This document shows, piece after piece, positions 8,338 through 17,926 of a stretch of DNA of 46,250 nt. Origin of the DNA: Lewinellaceae bacterium (GTDB taxonomy: Bacteria; Bacteroidota; Bacteroidia; Chitinophagales; Saprospiraceae); NCBI GenBank assembly GCA_947476195.1, contig CANJPT010000022.1, positions 1 through 46,250 on the forward strand, given 5' to 3'. The translations under genes were made by a program, and so were the position numbers. The notes beneath the pieces are model-generated. The model was not told the DNA's origin, did no database searches, and saw nothing but the letters and a program-made list of their open reading frames with translations. The first letter of the stretch is position 1, and every line of letters starts with the position of its first letter.

Positions 8338-9852
8338 ATGGAAGAAGAAAAAAAGCGCCGTCCGCGCCTCTCTAAGTCGGACATGGATTCCTCGCTGCAA
8401 GAGCGAACAAAATCCGAACACTCTGAAGACCCATTTGTTGAAAAACAAGACAAACCAGTTGACCGTCCTGACAGAGGCCGGGAGGGAGCTGGCTTTGAGC
8501 GCAGGCCTTGGCAGGATCGTAGTCAAGGTAGTCCTGACAGAGGTCGGGAAGGTAGCGGTGGAAACTTCGATCGAAAGCCGTGGCAAGACCGTAGTCAAGC
8601 CGGCGGCGGACAGGGCGGCGGCAATGAACGCAGGCCATATCAGGATCGTAGCCAGGGTGGTGGCGGTCAGGTTGGTGGCGGCAACTACGAGCGCAGGCCA
8701 TATCAGGATCGTAGTCAGGGTGGCGGCGGCAACTATGAGCCCAGGCCGTATCAGGACCGTAGTCAGGGTGGTGGCGGCAACTACGAGCGCAGGCCGTATC
8801 AGGACCGTAGTCAGGGTGGCGGCGGCCAAGGTGGTGGCGGCAACTACGAGCGCAGGCCGTATCAGGACCGTAGTCAGGGTGGCGGCGGCCAAGGTGGTGG
8901 CGGCAATTACGAACGCAAGCCATATCAGGACCGTAGTCAGGGTGGCGGTGGTTCCGACCGACGTCGGGATGGTGGCGGCAACTTCGGAAGAAAGCCTTTT
9001 CGCAAACCCGACGACTTATTGATTGATAAGAAACCAAAGCCTAACCTCCCGAGTGGAGAGGGTATGCCCTTGAATAAATATTTAGCGCACTGCGGACTTT
9101 CATCCCGTCGGAAAGCAGTAGATTTCGTTGAAGGTGGAAAGGTCACAGTCAACGGTGTATTGAAGAAAGAACCTTTTTACCGCATACAACCAGGCGATAT
9201 CGTCATTTGCGACAGTAAACTGATGAAAGTTCAGGAGCGCTTGGTCTATGTACTGCTGAACAAGCCTAAGAACGTAATAACCACTACAGATGATGATCGT
9301 GGCCGAGCTACCGTGATCGATATTGTAGACTCAAGTTTTCCAGAGCGTATTTTTCCAGTGGGTCGTCTGGACCGTGACACGACAGGTCTTGTACTCCTCA
9401 CCAATGATGGAGATTTGGCGCAAAAGCTCACACACCCGAGCTTTGCAGTCCAGAAACAATATCGTGTAGGGCTGCGTCGGGGACTCACCCCAGAGGATTT
9501 GGCACATATCGAACGAGGTGTAGAACTTGAAGATGGACTCATGGAAGTCAATTGGGTACGCTTCTCAGAAGACCATCCGGAACGCGACATTGTGGAACTC
9601 GAAATCAGTTCGGGCCGCAACCGTGTGGTGCGTAGAATCTTTGAGACCTTAGGTTACGAGATCTTTAAACTTGATCGCTTCTATTTTGCGGGTCTGACCA
9701 AAAAAGACCTTGAGCGTGGCAAATTCCGCGAACTTACACAGCGAGAGGTTGTTATGCTCAAGCACTTTACCGGGCATCCTTCCACAGGCAAAAAGAAAAA
9801 AGGCGAAGAAGGCGACTCATCTGAAGAACCAGAAGAGACAACCAAATCATAA
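8338..9852 (+). CDS. RsuA/RluB-family rRNA pseudouridine synthase with repetitive basic Gly-rich N-terminal tail
   Basis: The catalytic part (about residues 243-480) has an S4 RNA-binding domain ('MPLNKYLAHCGLSSRRKAVD'). Next is the pseudouridine synthase core with 'GRLDRDTTGLVLLTNDG', where D345 is the catalytic Asp. Terminal motifs 'RNRVVRRIFETLGY' are typical of the RsuA/RluB/RluE/RluF group, which isomerises uridine in rRNA. The first ~240 residues are a low-complexity tail built of eight (R/K)P(W/Y)QDRSQ modules separated by Gly-rich linkers, with RGG-like character and near-identical DNA repeats. A short acidic/Lys-rich C-terminus follows the core. Usual relatives are about 240-300 aa, so the tail is extra. 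The start ATG follows a G-poor leader. A strong terminator follows (9857). Confidence 0.88.
   Translation: MEEEKKRRPRLSKSDMDSSLQERTKSEHSEDPFVEKQDKPVDRPDRGREGAGFERRPWQDRSQGSPDRGREGSGGNFDRKPWQDRSQAGGGQGGGNERRPYQDRSQGGGGQVGGGNYERRPYQDRSQGGGGNYEPRPYQDRSQGGGGNYERRPYQDRSQGGGGQGGGGNYERRPYQDRSQGGGGQGGGGNYERKPYQDRSQGGGGSDRRRDGGGNFGRKPFRKPDDLLIDKKPKPNLPSGEGMPLNKYLAHCGLSSRRKAVDFVEGGKVTVNGVLKKEPFYRIQPGDIVICDSKLMKVQERLVYVLLNKPKNVITTTDDDRGRATVIDIVDSSFPERIFPVGRLDRDTTGLVLLTNDGDLAQKLTHPSFAVQKQYRVGLRRGLTPEDLAHIERGVELEDGLMEVNWVRFSEDHPERDIVELEISSGRNRVVRRIFETLGYEIFKLDRFYFAGLTKKDLERGKFRELTQREVVMLKHFTGHPSTGKKKKGEEGDSSEEPEETTKS
8500..8945 (+). repeat. In-frame tandem repeats coding for the PYQDRSQ/Gly-rich tail
   Basis: Eight copies of an in-frame module encode (R/K)P(W/Y)QDRSQ, spaced 16, 21 or about 25 residues apart by Gly-rich linkers. 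Two consecutive copies (about 8787-8912) are almost identical over 60 or more bases, which points to recent duplication. The reading frame is preserved in every unit. Confidence 0.85.
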
Positions 9853-9856
9853 TAGC

Positions 9857-9902
9857 AAAAAGGCTGACAGCGGAACCCCGTTTTCAGCCTTTTTCTTTTT
9901 TT
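9857..9902 (+). terminator. Rho-independent terminator after the pseudouridine synthase gene
   Basis: The stem AAAAAGGCTGA / TCAGCCTTTTT encloses a GC-rich loop and is followed by CTTTTTTT. It begins 5 nt after the stop codon. Confidence 0.85.
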
Positions 9903-9922
9903 AGGGTTTCGAAATTCCCGCC

Positions 9923-9930
9923 TACTTTTG
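9923..9930 (+). promoter_or_regulatory. Candidate -7 box for the FAH-family gene
   Basis: TACTTTTG matches the Bacteroidota TAnnTTTG consensus. It lies just after the upstream terminator and about 88 nt before the ATG at 10019. The -33 region is only T-rich. Confidence 0.55.
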
Positions 9931-10018
9931 TCTGAGTATGTTATGAATCGTAAACGACCCGTTAGAATTTGACGCCGTTTTAAATGAAGCCATCCATTAA
10001 CCACCTTACCGTTCCTAT

Positions 10019-10630
10019 ATGAAGATTTTTTGCATCGGAAGAAACTACGTCGATCACGCCAAAGAACTCAACAATCCAGTGCCTTCTGAGCCGCTGGTAT
10101 TCATGAAACCCAACACGGCATTGTTGCTGGCGGATCGCCCTTTTTATTATCCGGATTTTACCCAGGACCTTCATTATGAAGGCGAAATTGTATTGCGCAT
10201 CTGTAAAAATGGGCGCTCAGTACAGCCCGAATTTGCTGACCGATACATTGATGCAGTAGCTTTCGGGATCGATTTTACAGCGCGCGATTTGCAGGACAAA
10301 CTGAAGGCTAAAGGACAGCCCTGGGAAATTGCCAAAGGCTTTGACCGCTCCGCACCCCTGAGTCAGTTTATACCGATTGAAAAATTAAAAAATCCACAAG
10401 ACATCCATTTTCAACTCAAAAAGAATGGAACAGTGGTACAGGATGGCCATACCAGCGACTTGATTTTTCCCTTTGAAACCCTCATTGTGCACCTTTCCAG
10501 ATATTTCACCCTTCAGAAGGGTGATTACATCTTCACAGGCACCCCTGCAGGTGTAGGCCCCGTGCAAATTGGAGATGTGCTCGAAGGCTTTATTGAAGGA
10601 GAAAAAATGCTGAATTGCGCCATTAAATGA
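10019..10630 (+). CDS. Fumarylacetoacetate hydrolase (FAH) family protein
   Basis: This 203-residue single-domain FAH-family enzyme starts 'MKIFCIGRNYVDHAKEL'. The metal-binding acidic residues are recognisable in 'HYEGEIVLRI' and 'AVAFGIDFTARDLQ'. The 'WEIAKGFDRSAPLSQF' and 'IFTGTPAGVGPVQIGD' motifs are typical of FAHD1/fumarylpyruvate-hydrolase-like members. Such enzymes act on acylpyruvates or decarboxylate oxaloacetate in a Mg-dependent way; the exact substrate is undetermined. The gene is a little short at the N-terminus compared with two-domain FAH enzymes but complete for the short group. It lies upstream of eno with a separate promoter candidate, so it is probably monocistronic. Confidence 0.87.
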   Translation: MKIFCIGRNYVDHAKELNNPVPSEPLVFMKPNTALLLADRPFYYPDFTQDLHYEGEIVLRICKNGRSVQPEFADRYIDAVAFGIDFTARDLQDKLKAKGQPWEIAKGFDRSAPLSQFIPIEKLKNPQDIHFQLKKNGTVVQDGHTSDLIFPFETLIVHLSRYFTLQKGDYIFTGTPAGVGPVQIGDVLEGFIEGEKMLNCAIK

Positions 10631-10642
10631 GCAGTCATTGCC

Positions 10643-10650
10643 TACTTTTG
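10643..10650 (+). promoter_or_regulatory. Candidate -7 box for eno
   Basis: TACTTTTG (then C) matches TAnnTTTG. It begins 12 nt after the FAH stop and 128 nt before the eno ATG. A possible -33 TTG (10615-10617) is 25 nt away, slightly long. Confidence 0.5.
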
Positions 10651-10686
10651 CACCTCTTTTTAAGATCAGTTAAGTAGTTTTTAATT

Positions 10687-10712
10687 AACCACTTACCAAT
10701 CAACCACTTACC
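10687..10712 (+). repeat. Direct repeat in the eno leader
   Basis: Two copies of AACCACTTACC lie at 10687-10697 and 10702-10712, in a 90-nt leader with only three G residues. The leader carries no Shine-Dalgarno. Confidence 0.6.
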
Positions 10713-10767
10713 CAACAATTATCATTGAACACCGCCCACCAAATTAGCCACCAAACCAATCATTTAA

Positions 10768-12054
<1,287 letters not shown>

Positions 12055-12080
12055 ATTGTTGCCAAAGGCTTGAAATTGGA

Positions 12081-12121
12081 AACCCCCACTTGCGGATTGC
12101 AGGTGGGGGTTTTTGTTTTTT
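12081..12121 (+). terminator. Rho-independent terminator of eno
   Basis: AACCCCCACTTGC pairs with GCAGGTGGGGGTT (one mismatch) around a short loop. TTTTTGTTTTTT follows. It lies 26 nt after the stop. Confidence 0.92.
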
Positions 12122-12135
12122 CAATGCAGGTTGGC

Positions 12136-12166
12136 TTGTTTATATCCCTTGAGTTTTATACCTTTG
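12136..12166 (+). promoter_or_regulatory. Bacteroidota-type promoter before the DinD/Bro-N relic
   Basis: TTG at 12136-12138 and TACCTTTG at 12159-12166 are separated by 20 nt, the expected -33/-7 spacing. The relic's first ATG is at 12194. Confidence 0.55.
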
Positions 12167-12193
12167 GAAACTCCAAACACTAATTAAACCTTT

Positions 12194-12415
12194 ATGATGG
12201 AGACACACTCTAAGCCATATATCCGCCGAATGCGCAGCCGTGATGGGCAACTCTCCAAAGGGTCGGTATAATTTGTACTCACCCTTATGGTCGAAACGCC
12301 GGGCAGTTCGCAAACGATGAATTGTATGAATACAGAAACTATGTTTCGAATCATACAATCCATCCCAACACCGAAAGCCGAACCGTTTCAATTTTGGCTG
12401 GCCAAGGTCGGTTAA
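12194..12415 (+). pseudogene. Relic of a DinD / Bro-N-type antirepressor gene
   Basis: In frame 2 a 25-codon opening (MMETHSKPYIRRMRS..) stops at TAA 12269-12271. The same frame continues to 12415 and contains 'TMFRIIQSIPTPKAEP' plus 'FQFWLAKVG', then TAA. The IQSIP(S/T)PKAEPFxxWLAxVG motif is the hallmark of the Bro-N domain in DinD-like DNA-damage-inducible proteins and phage antirepressors. Real members are about 270 residues and continue after this point, and they have a ~90-residue N-terminus that is missing here. I infer an internally deleted and truncated gene. The promoter-like sequence ahead of it remains. It sits next to a toxin-antitoxin pair, consistent with a decayed accessory insertion behind eno. 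Confidence 0.75.
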
Positions 12416-12441
12416 GAGCGTGTTTTTTATAATAAAAATAC

Positions 12442-12449
12442 TACTTTTG
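12442..12449 (+). promoter_or_regulatory. Candidate -7 box for the toxin-antitoxin pair
   Basis: TACTTTTG (then C) lies 18 nt before the antitoxin ATG (12468). The upstream -33 position is T-rich (GTTTTTT) rather than a clear TTTG. Confidence 0.55.
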
Positions 12450-12467
12450 CTATAAAATAGCCGAGTT

Positions 12468-12761
12468 ATGAAACTTGTATTAGAAGTCAAAGACAGTGAT
12501 GCCCCCTTCCTTTTAGAGTTACTTAATCGCCTTGATTTTGTTCAGTTTGAGGAAAAACGAACCAAGCCATACACAAAGATGGTTCAGGAAAAAACGCTTG
12601 AAGTTAAAGAAGGCAGTGAGCATTCTGAGCTTGATCAACTAAAAAAGGAACTTAGCGAAGCTGTTACATATGTCAAAAAAATAAAACAAGGAAAATATAT
12701 AGCGAAGCCTCTGAAACAACTACTTGATGAGCTACAGCATACTGAGCATTCCGCCATTTGA
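12468..12761 (+). CDS. Putative antitoxin of a RelE-type module
   Basis: This 97-residue, highly charged protein has no membrane segment. The first 30 residues look like a small beta/alpha unit ('MKLVLEVKDSDAPFLLELLNRLDFVQFEEK'). The rest is Lys/Glu-rich and helical, ending in a segment ('KPLKQLLDELQHTEHSAI') that would wrap the toxin. I do not recognise a named antitoxin family. The assignment rests on its 35-nt overlap with the RelE-like gene, its size, and its position first in the pair, as usual for antitoxins. The pair likely represses its own promoter, although no palindromic operator was found in the short leader. Confidence 0.7.
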   Translation: MKLVLEVKDSDAPFLLELLNRLDFVQFEEKRTKPYTKMVQEKTLEVKEGSEHSELDQLKKELSEAVTYVKKIKQGKYIAKPLKQLLDELQHTEHSAI

Positions 12762-13056
12762 ACGCCAGTTGAAACGGCTCGCTAAAAAATATCCTTCGAT
12801 TTTATCTGACCTGGGCTCACTGGCTGAAGAACTGGAAGTCAATCCCAAATTGGGGATTCCATTGGGCCATAATTGCTATAAAATTCGTTTGGCTATCTCT
12901 TCCAAAGGCCGCGGAAAATCAGGTGGAGCTAGGGTTATTACCTATGTTTATTTTGAAGCAGACAGTATTTTTCTTCTTGCCATTTACGTCAAGTCAGAAC
13001 AAGAATCAATAAGTGATGAAGCGTTGAAGGAACTGATCTTGCATATTGATTCTTGA
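12727..13056 (+). CDS. RelE/ParE-superfamily toxin
   Basis: The 109-residue protein has the RelE-like layout: N-terminal helix pair 'IPPFERQLKRLAKKYPSILSDLGSLAEEL', then strands 'GIPLGHNCYKIRLAI' and 'GARVITYVYFEADSIFLLAIYVKSE'. The C-terminal helix is 'SDEALKELI'. Family members are ribosome-dependent mRNA endonucleases or gyrase poisons. The 'YKIRLAISSKGRGKSGGARVI' stretch carries the basic residues expected of the RNA-binding face; catalytic activity is inferred. An in-frame TTG at 12724 exists, but ATG 12727 is preferred. The start lies inside the antitoxin gene, so the genes are coupled. It converges with the T9SS operon on the other strand. Confidence 0.82.
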   Translation: MSYSILSIPPFERQLKRLAKKYPSILSDLGSLAEELEVNPKLGIPLGHNCYKIRLAISSKGRGKSGGARVITYVYFEADSIFLLAIYVKSEQESISDEALKELILHIDS

Positions 13057-13134
13057 ACCTACTTTGATCACGGCATAGTGCTCAACGCTATAAATCGCCT
13101 ACCACACAGCAGCAATAAACCTCCACCCTTCCCC

Positions 13135-15219
13135 TCATCGCAACAAAGTAACATCCCCTGTCCGACTCAAAACACTGTCACAGATCTTCACATCGACCGT
13201 ATAGATATATACATCGCTGGGCGCATCCTGATCGTTCAACCGGCCATCCCAGGCGGAGTTGCCTTTGTAAACTTTTTGTCCCCAGCGGTTGTAAACGCTC
13301 AGATCAAAAGATTCAATCGCATCGCCAATGGGCTTAAACTGGTCATTGGCAGCATCGCCGTTGGGCGTAAAGGCATTGGGAAAATCCGGGGTACAGTCGG
13401 GCGGGGTGACCGTAACGGTTACACTGGCACTTGCTGAACAGCCTGCTGCGTTGGTCACGACCATGGTATAAACGGTCGTTTCTGTAGGTGTAGCGACCGG
13501 ATCCAGACAGTTGGTACAACTCAGACCATCTGTTGGCGTCCATGAGATCGTGCCGGTTCCGGTTCCGATCAGTTGGACAGAGGATCCGGCCAGAATGGTA
13601 CTGTCTGTCGGAACAACACGCAGCATGGGGATGGGCAAAACGCTTATTTCAAAAGAATCCTGCGCAGTGCATCCATCCAGGCTTGCGGTCAAAACCAGTA
13701 CGGTACTGCTGTCGCCAATAAAGAACGGCGTAGCAATACCCGGGTTGGACACCGCAGCTGCCGGCGACCAGGACAAGGTGCCATTGCCACTTGCTTCCAG
13801 GAGCACGGTGTTGCCTGCACAAAGGCTCTGATCGCTCCCGGCCTCCAGGTTGAGCACTACTTGTTTGATTACCACAGAATCCACTCCAATGCCACAGCCC
13901 GGGGCTGTAACTGTAACCGTGTAGGTGCCCGCTGAAAGGGCTGTTAAAGTCTGAAAAGTGGAACCATTAGACCAATTGTAACTTGCATTGTTGATCCCGG
14001 CATTCAATACAACGCTTTGGTTTTCACAGAGGGTCTGGTCGGCCCCCAGATCGACTGGAAGGGGAGGGTCGATATCGCGGCGAAAAATGGCATTGTCGAA
14101 ATTAGGTAGCCCGAAAAAGGAGTTTCCACCCGGCATCGTGTATGCAAACTTTTTTAACTCAATAAACGGGGCAGTATTCGGGCATACAATGGTGGACAGA
14201 AACACCGTATTCTCTATGAAAGAGATTTGAATGAAATAGATTTTCCCATCCGGCGCCACTTGCATCTGACCATTGATAATTCCAATATTCGACAGGGTGC
14301 CAAGGGTGGTCTGGCTGGCATTGATATCCGGACTGGTCAAATCAAAATAAATTACCGACGCATTGGACGTGATACCGAAAAGACGTTTGCTGTTCGGCGA
14401 AAATTCGGCATTGTTCAGCTCGGCATTCAGTAGTAAAGGGTTGCTGATCACCCCACTGGATGGATCAAATTGGAACAGGATCTGATCTGAAACTTTGCTA
14501 CAAGTCAACCATTTCCCGTCAGGGGAAGCTTTGATCATACCGCCGGTTCCATTGGGTGTATTGTAAAACAAGGGCGTTCCTACCCCAAGTGTATTGACCG
14601 GAAATACGGCCAATCCAAAGGTGTCATTGTGCACGAGGATCCAATAATCGCTGCCATTGGCATGGCGGATGGCGCACAAACCTTCGTAGGAGGGGACTAA
14701 GACCAGTCCGGTATAAGATGCTACACCTCCCAGACCGCCGTTGAGCGACATATCTACATCAAAATAGGACAGGCCGCGTCCTTGAGGCTGTCCGGGAACG
14801 CTGCCACCGACATTAAATTCAATCTCTTCCATGGTGAATAGGAGGTAATGATTGGCAACACCGGGCCGTGGCACAATGACGGATGATTGCGCTGAGCTAA
14901 AGCCGCCGCCCTCTGTATTGCCCATATCGTACATGCCCTCATGGTTGCGGTTCCAGATTTTGCCGCTGCTTTGCCCACTCAGGATCGGATCGCGGCCGCC
15001 GCCGTTGGAATAAAACAGCAAATTGCCATTGGCATCTGCAATACTGGCACTGCCTTCAAAGCTCCACATGGAACTGGGTGTGCTGATCGTGGCCGTTCCT
15101 GAATTGAAATCCAGGGCTGCGCCTTGCCCAAAATGCCAGATATTTCCTTCTTTTTGAGCTTTTGCTGTCAACAGAAACAGACAGCCGGTAATGGTCGCGA
15201 GTAATTTTATGTTTTTCAT
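13135..15219 (-). CDS. T9SS type B-sorted surface protein with propeller-like and Ig-like regions
   Basis: The 694-residue protein has a signal peptide (MKNIKLLATITGCLFLLTAKAQ). The first ~380 residues read as a beta-propeller-like domain ('NAEFSPNSKRLFGITSNAS', 'QVAPDGKIYFI'). Two or three Ig-like/PKD-like segments with paired Cys follow ('LGADQTLCENQSVVL', 'AGSDQSLCAGNTVLLEASG'). The last ~90 residues are a type B gliding-motility C-terminal domain ('FPNAFTPNGDAANDQF', 'VYNRWGQKVYKG', 'WDGRL', 'GDVTLLR'), which directs secretion through T9SS and surface attachment. ATG 15219 is chosen over an upstream TTG. It is last in a three-gene minus-strand operon, 12 nt after the preceding gene. The ligand is unknown. 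Confidence 0.87.
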   Translation of the reverse strand: MKNIKLLATITGCLFLLTAKAQKEGNIWHFGQGAALDFNSGTATISTPSSMWSFEGSASIADANGNLLFYSNGGGRDPILSGQSSGKIWNRNHEGMYDMGNTEGGGFSSAQSSVIVPRPGVANHYLLFTMEEIEFNVGGSVPGQPQGRGLSYFDVDMSLNGGLGGVASYTGLVLVPSYEGLCAIRHANGSDYWILVHNDTFGLAVFPVNTLGVGTPLFYNTPNGTGGMIKASPDGKWLTCSKVSDQILFQFDPSSGVISNPLLLNAELNNAEFSPNSKRLFGITSNASVIYFDLTSPDINASQTTLGTLSNIGIINGQMQVAPDGKIYFIQISFIENTVFLSTIVCPNTAPFIELKKFAYTMPGGNSFFGLPNFDNAIFRRDIDPPLPVDLGADQTLCENQSVVLNAGINNASYNWSNGSTFQTLTALSAGTYTVTVTAPGCGIGVDSVVIKQVVLNLEAGSDQSLCAGNTVLLEASGNGTLSWSPAAAVSNPGIATPFFIGDSSTVLVLTASLDGCTAQDSFEISVLPIPMLRVVPTDSTILAGSSVQLIGTGTGTISWTPTDGLSCTNCLDPVATPTETTVYTMVVTNAAGCSASASVTVTVTPPDCTPDFPNAFTPNGDAANDQFKPIGDAIESFDLSVYNRWGQKVYKGNSAWDGRLNDQDAPSDVYIYTVDVKICDSVLSRTGDVTLLR

Positions 15220-15231
15220 TGTCAAAGCTGA

Positions 15232-17481
15232 TTAACGAATTAAGGTAAGGTCTCCATGTTTTCTGACCAGGCCATCGCAGGTGACCATTTCCAATTGGTA
15301 CAAATAAACTCCTGCCTGGGCAGTCTTATTTTGGATGGTTCCGTCCCAGGAAGCGCTTGGGTCTTTGGATTCAAAAACCAATTCTCCCCAGCGGGAAAAT
15401 ATCCGTAAAAGAAAATTTTCAAAAGCTATTTCCTGTCCCAAAACTCCAAACAGACCATTTCCTAAACTGCGGGGATCCTCCGGATAAATTACATTCGGGA
15501 TATAAAACGGACAGGGTTGCCGGACATTTACGGTGATGCTTGCCGTATCGGAGCATCCATTGGCATCCAGTCCCAAGACGGTATAAGTAGTGGTAAATGC
15601 AGGGCTGGCAACCGGATCAGGGCAGTCCGTACAGCTTAGTCCTGCTTCTGGCGACCAGATATAGTTAGAGGCCCCGGATGCAGATAGTACCACTTTTTCA
15701 CCTGCTTTAATAAAAGCATCTGGTGTAGCAGCAACCATTGGGCCAGGCAACACACTGACCTGTACGGTGGCGGTGTCCAGACATTGTCCGTCATTTACGA
15801 TCACCTGATAAATGGTTGATTCTTGCAGGCGGACACTCGGATTTTGGTCTGTGAACAAGACCGTACCGTTTGCATTCAGCCAACGATAATTGGTGCCCCC
15901 GGATGCGAAAAGGCCAATGCTTTCGCCCGGGCAGGCCGTAAGGTCAGGGATCACGGCTGCTACGACGCGCTTGCCCAGGGCTACTACTTCAATGGTATCA
16001 TTTGCCACGCCACATTCGCCACTGAGATTCACGGTGTAAATGCCGGGGGCATCCACCAGAATTTCAGTGCCGGTTGCTCCGGTACTCCACTGTATATCAG
16101 CAGGTATGTTGGTGATCAATCCTATTCGAAGGGTATCCCCGATGCACAAGCTGGTGTCTACCGGTAAAAGTGCAGTTCCGTCTGGATTTTGACAGGAAAC
16201 CACGCTACTGAGCGGGAAATCGGCCAGACTCACCGTGTGATTCTGTTTGCCGGGTACCGGACTGATGGCAAACGGCAATACACTTACGATGGGTAAAGGT
16301 GGCGGTGGAAGGCTTACAATGGCCACATTTTTTTCGCAGCAGGAGGTTTTAAAACCAGATCTGCTGATGGTGGCTCTCCGGGCAGATCCGTCCAGACTGG
16401 TATCCGACATGCCGCAAAGGATCACCTGCCGGTCCAGAAAAAATGCATCAGCACCAAAGTCCTGCGCATCGGATCCAAAGCCCATATGTCCCAAAAGATC
16501 TCCCTGGGGTGAAACCTGTAAGATAACATGGTCATTATCGACTAAAGGAAACACCTGGCCATTCGTAACGGCAGCAATCAGCAAGGTATCGTCATTCAGT
16601 TTTCCCATTTTAAATGCCCCCAGATCGTAATCGTTATCCAGGGTTTTTTGATTGGTGATGTCCCCGCTGGCACTGAGATTCAGCAAGGTCAATTTGGGGT
16701 TTCCAACGGAAAAACTGGTTTGATAAGCTGCTACAAAAAGCGAACCGTCAGACAAAGTCTGACCAGCAAGGAAATAACTTTCGTCGGTGCCGTATTGGTA
16801 GGATTTTATCCAATCCAGATCGCCATTAACGCTAAACTTTCCCAGCAAACTAAGTGTACCGCCAAAGCCGAAAGATTGACCAATGGCATAAAAATCGCCG
16901 GAAGGCAAGGGGAGAATGCTCGAAAATCGGGAAAAAAGGCCCCCGTCCAGGGTTTTTTCCCATAAAATCTGTCCGGTAGCGGAAAATTTGGCCAATAATA
17001 TGCGCTCAGAAAAACTCGAACTTTCCCGTGTCATACCTATGGCGACTACGGTTCCATCGCTCATTTTTTTAGCGTCGAACCAATCGTCCTGGTCATCCGG
17101 TTTGCCCCAAATGGTTTCGCTGATAAAACTTCCGTCGGCACCCATATGGAGCATAGAAGCATCAAAATAACCCTGAAAACCACCGTTGTTGTTGAAAAAC
17201 AACAGGCTGCCGTCATTCAGCCTGACCAAAGCACGTGGGTCACGGCTTTCCGCAGGTTTTTTGGACCACAGGAGCGTTCCGAACGCATCGAATTTTGAAA
17301 CAAAAGAGGCGATTTCTGTGCTGTTGCGTGCATAGCCAGCCGCGTACCAGCCGCCTCCGGGGTTTGGTTCAATGTGGGTAAACTGAAGGGAATTGTTGCC
17401 CGCAGAATAGACTTTTGTAAAGCTCTGCGCAGCAGTATTGAAGGCTAATAAAAGCGCTCCAAAAAGGAAGAAACGCTGCAT
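15232..17481 (-). CDS. T9SS type B-sorted surface protein
   Basis: The 749-residue protein starts with a signal peptide (MQRFFLFGALLLAFNTAAQ). The N-terminal ~380 residues contain repeating 'WEKTLDGG', 'GDLDWIKSYQYG', 'LSDGSLFVAAYQ' blades, which look like a beta-propeller. Two or three Ig-like modules follow ('DTSLCIGDTLRIGLITNIPADIQWSTG', 'LTACPGESIGLFASGGTNYRW'). A C-terminal sorting domain ends the protein ('IPNVIYPEDP', 'IFSRWGELVFES', 'WDGTIQ', 'GDLTLIR'). It shares architecture and several Ig-like motifs with its downstream neighbour, so the two probably arose by duplication. It lies 17 nt downstream of the lipoprotein gene and 12 nt upstream of the next gene in the operon. Surface adhesion is inferred, not shown. 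Confidence 0.87.
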   Translation of the reverse strand: MQRFFLFGALLLAFNTAAQSFTKVYSAGNNSLQFTHIEPNPGGGWYAAGYARNSTEIASFVSKFDAFGTLLWSKKPAESRDPRALVRLNDGSLLFFNNNGGFQGYFDASMLHMGADGSFISETIWGKPDDQDDWFDAKKMSDGTVVAIGMTRESSSFSERILLAKFSATGQILWEKTLDGGLFSRFSSILPLPSGDFYAIGQSFGFGGTLSLLGKFSVNGDLDWIKSYQYGTDESYFLAGQTLSDGSLFVAAYQTSFSVGNPKLTLLNLSASGDITNQKTLDNDYDLGAFKMGKLNDDTLLIAAVTNGQVFPLVDNDHVILQVSPQGDLLGHMGFGSDAQDFGADAFFLDRQVILCGMSDTSLDGSARRATISRSGFKTSCCEKNVAIVSLPPPPLPIVSVLPFAISPVPGKQNHTVSLADFPLSSVVSCQNPDGTALLPVDTSLCIGDTLRIGLITNIPADIQWSTGATGTEILVDAPGIYTVNLSGECGVANDTIEVVALGKRVVAAVIPDLTACPGESIGLFASGGTNYRWLNANGTVLFTDQNPSVRLQESTIYQVIVNDGQCLDTATVQVSVLPGPMVAATPDAFIKAGEKVVLSASGASNYIWSPEAGLSCTDCPDPVASPAFTTTYTVLGLDANGCSDTASITVNVRQPCPFYIPNVIYPEDPRSLGNGLFGVLGQEIAFENFLLRIFSRWGELVFESKDPSASWDGTIQNKTAQAGVYLYQLEMVTCDGLVRKHGDLTLIR

Positions 17482-17498
17482 TTGAAAGTGTTTTTGTG

Positions 17499-17897
17499 TT
17501 AAAATGTGGTTTGAATGCCCAGGCCTAGCGTGTAAAGCCTGGTTTTTACGAGCTGGTCAGCTTGTTCGATCCGATTGAACTGGTGGGTAACAAAATCGAG
17601 GCCATTGAGCGGCAGGGTAGCGATCGGGTACTCCAGATTTAAAGCCTGGAAACTTCCATCCTGATTAATAATCGCCTGATAATGTTTGGATTGCACCCAA
17701 AAATCTGCGGCGTAGAACTCGTCAGTTTGTAGGGTAACCAGCGATAGGTTGGTGGCTTCTGAGTATTGCGCTACAATGGCTTTAATGACGACCTCGGGCA
17801 CTGCATGCGCATCAGGCTCAGGGGCTGTCACCTTGTCGCATCCAGTGTAGGCCCAAAAAGCCAGCAATAGAAAACAGATCCTTTTCATCCTTTTCAT
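17499..17897 (-). CDS. Small lipoprotein at the head of the T9SS cargo operon
   Basis: The 132-residue product has a basic N-terminus, a hydrophobic stretch and a lipobox ('LLLAFWAYTGC'), so it should be lipidated and exported. The mature part is a compact domain of about 105 residues ('VVIKAIVAQYSEATNLSLVTLQT..') ending 'VKTRLYTLGLGIQTTF'. It resembles no family I can name. It overlaps nothing and ends 17 nt before the T9SS cargo gene, on the same strand, so it is probably the first gene of that operon. Internal ATGs (17888) are possible starts; the longer one keeps a better n-region. Confidence 0.7.
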   Translation of the reverse strand: MKRMKRICFLLLAFWAYTGCDKVTAPEPDAHAVPEVVIKAIVAQYSEATNLSLVTLQTDEFYAADFWVQSKHYQAIINQDGSFQALNLEYPIATLPLNGLDFVTHQFNRIEQADQLVKTRLYTLGLGIQTTF

Positions 17898-17907
17898 TTT
17901 TAAAACA

Positions 17908-17926
17908 GCGAAACCCCGCGTTTCGC
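17908..17926 (-). terminator. Terminator-like hairpin just upstream of the lipoprotein gene
   Basis: GCGAAAC / GTTTCGC forms a 7-bp stem with a 5-nt loop. On the minus strand it is followed by TGTTTTAAAAATG, so it lies 10 nt before the lipoprotein start. It may end transcription from the truncated membrane gene upstream or act in the leader. Confidence 0.4.

Noticed and set aside
8335-9037. Long ORFs antisense to or overlapping the pseudouridine synthase tail
   Set aside because: They arise because the in-frame repeats lack stops in all frames; the plus-strand frame continues into a clear catalytic domain.
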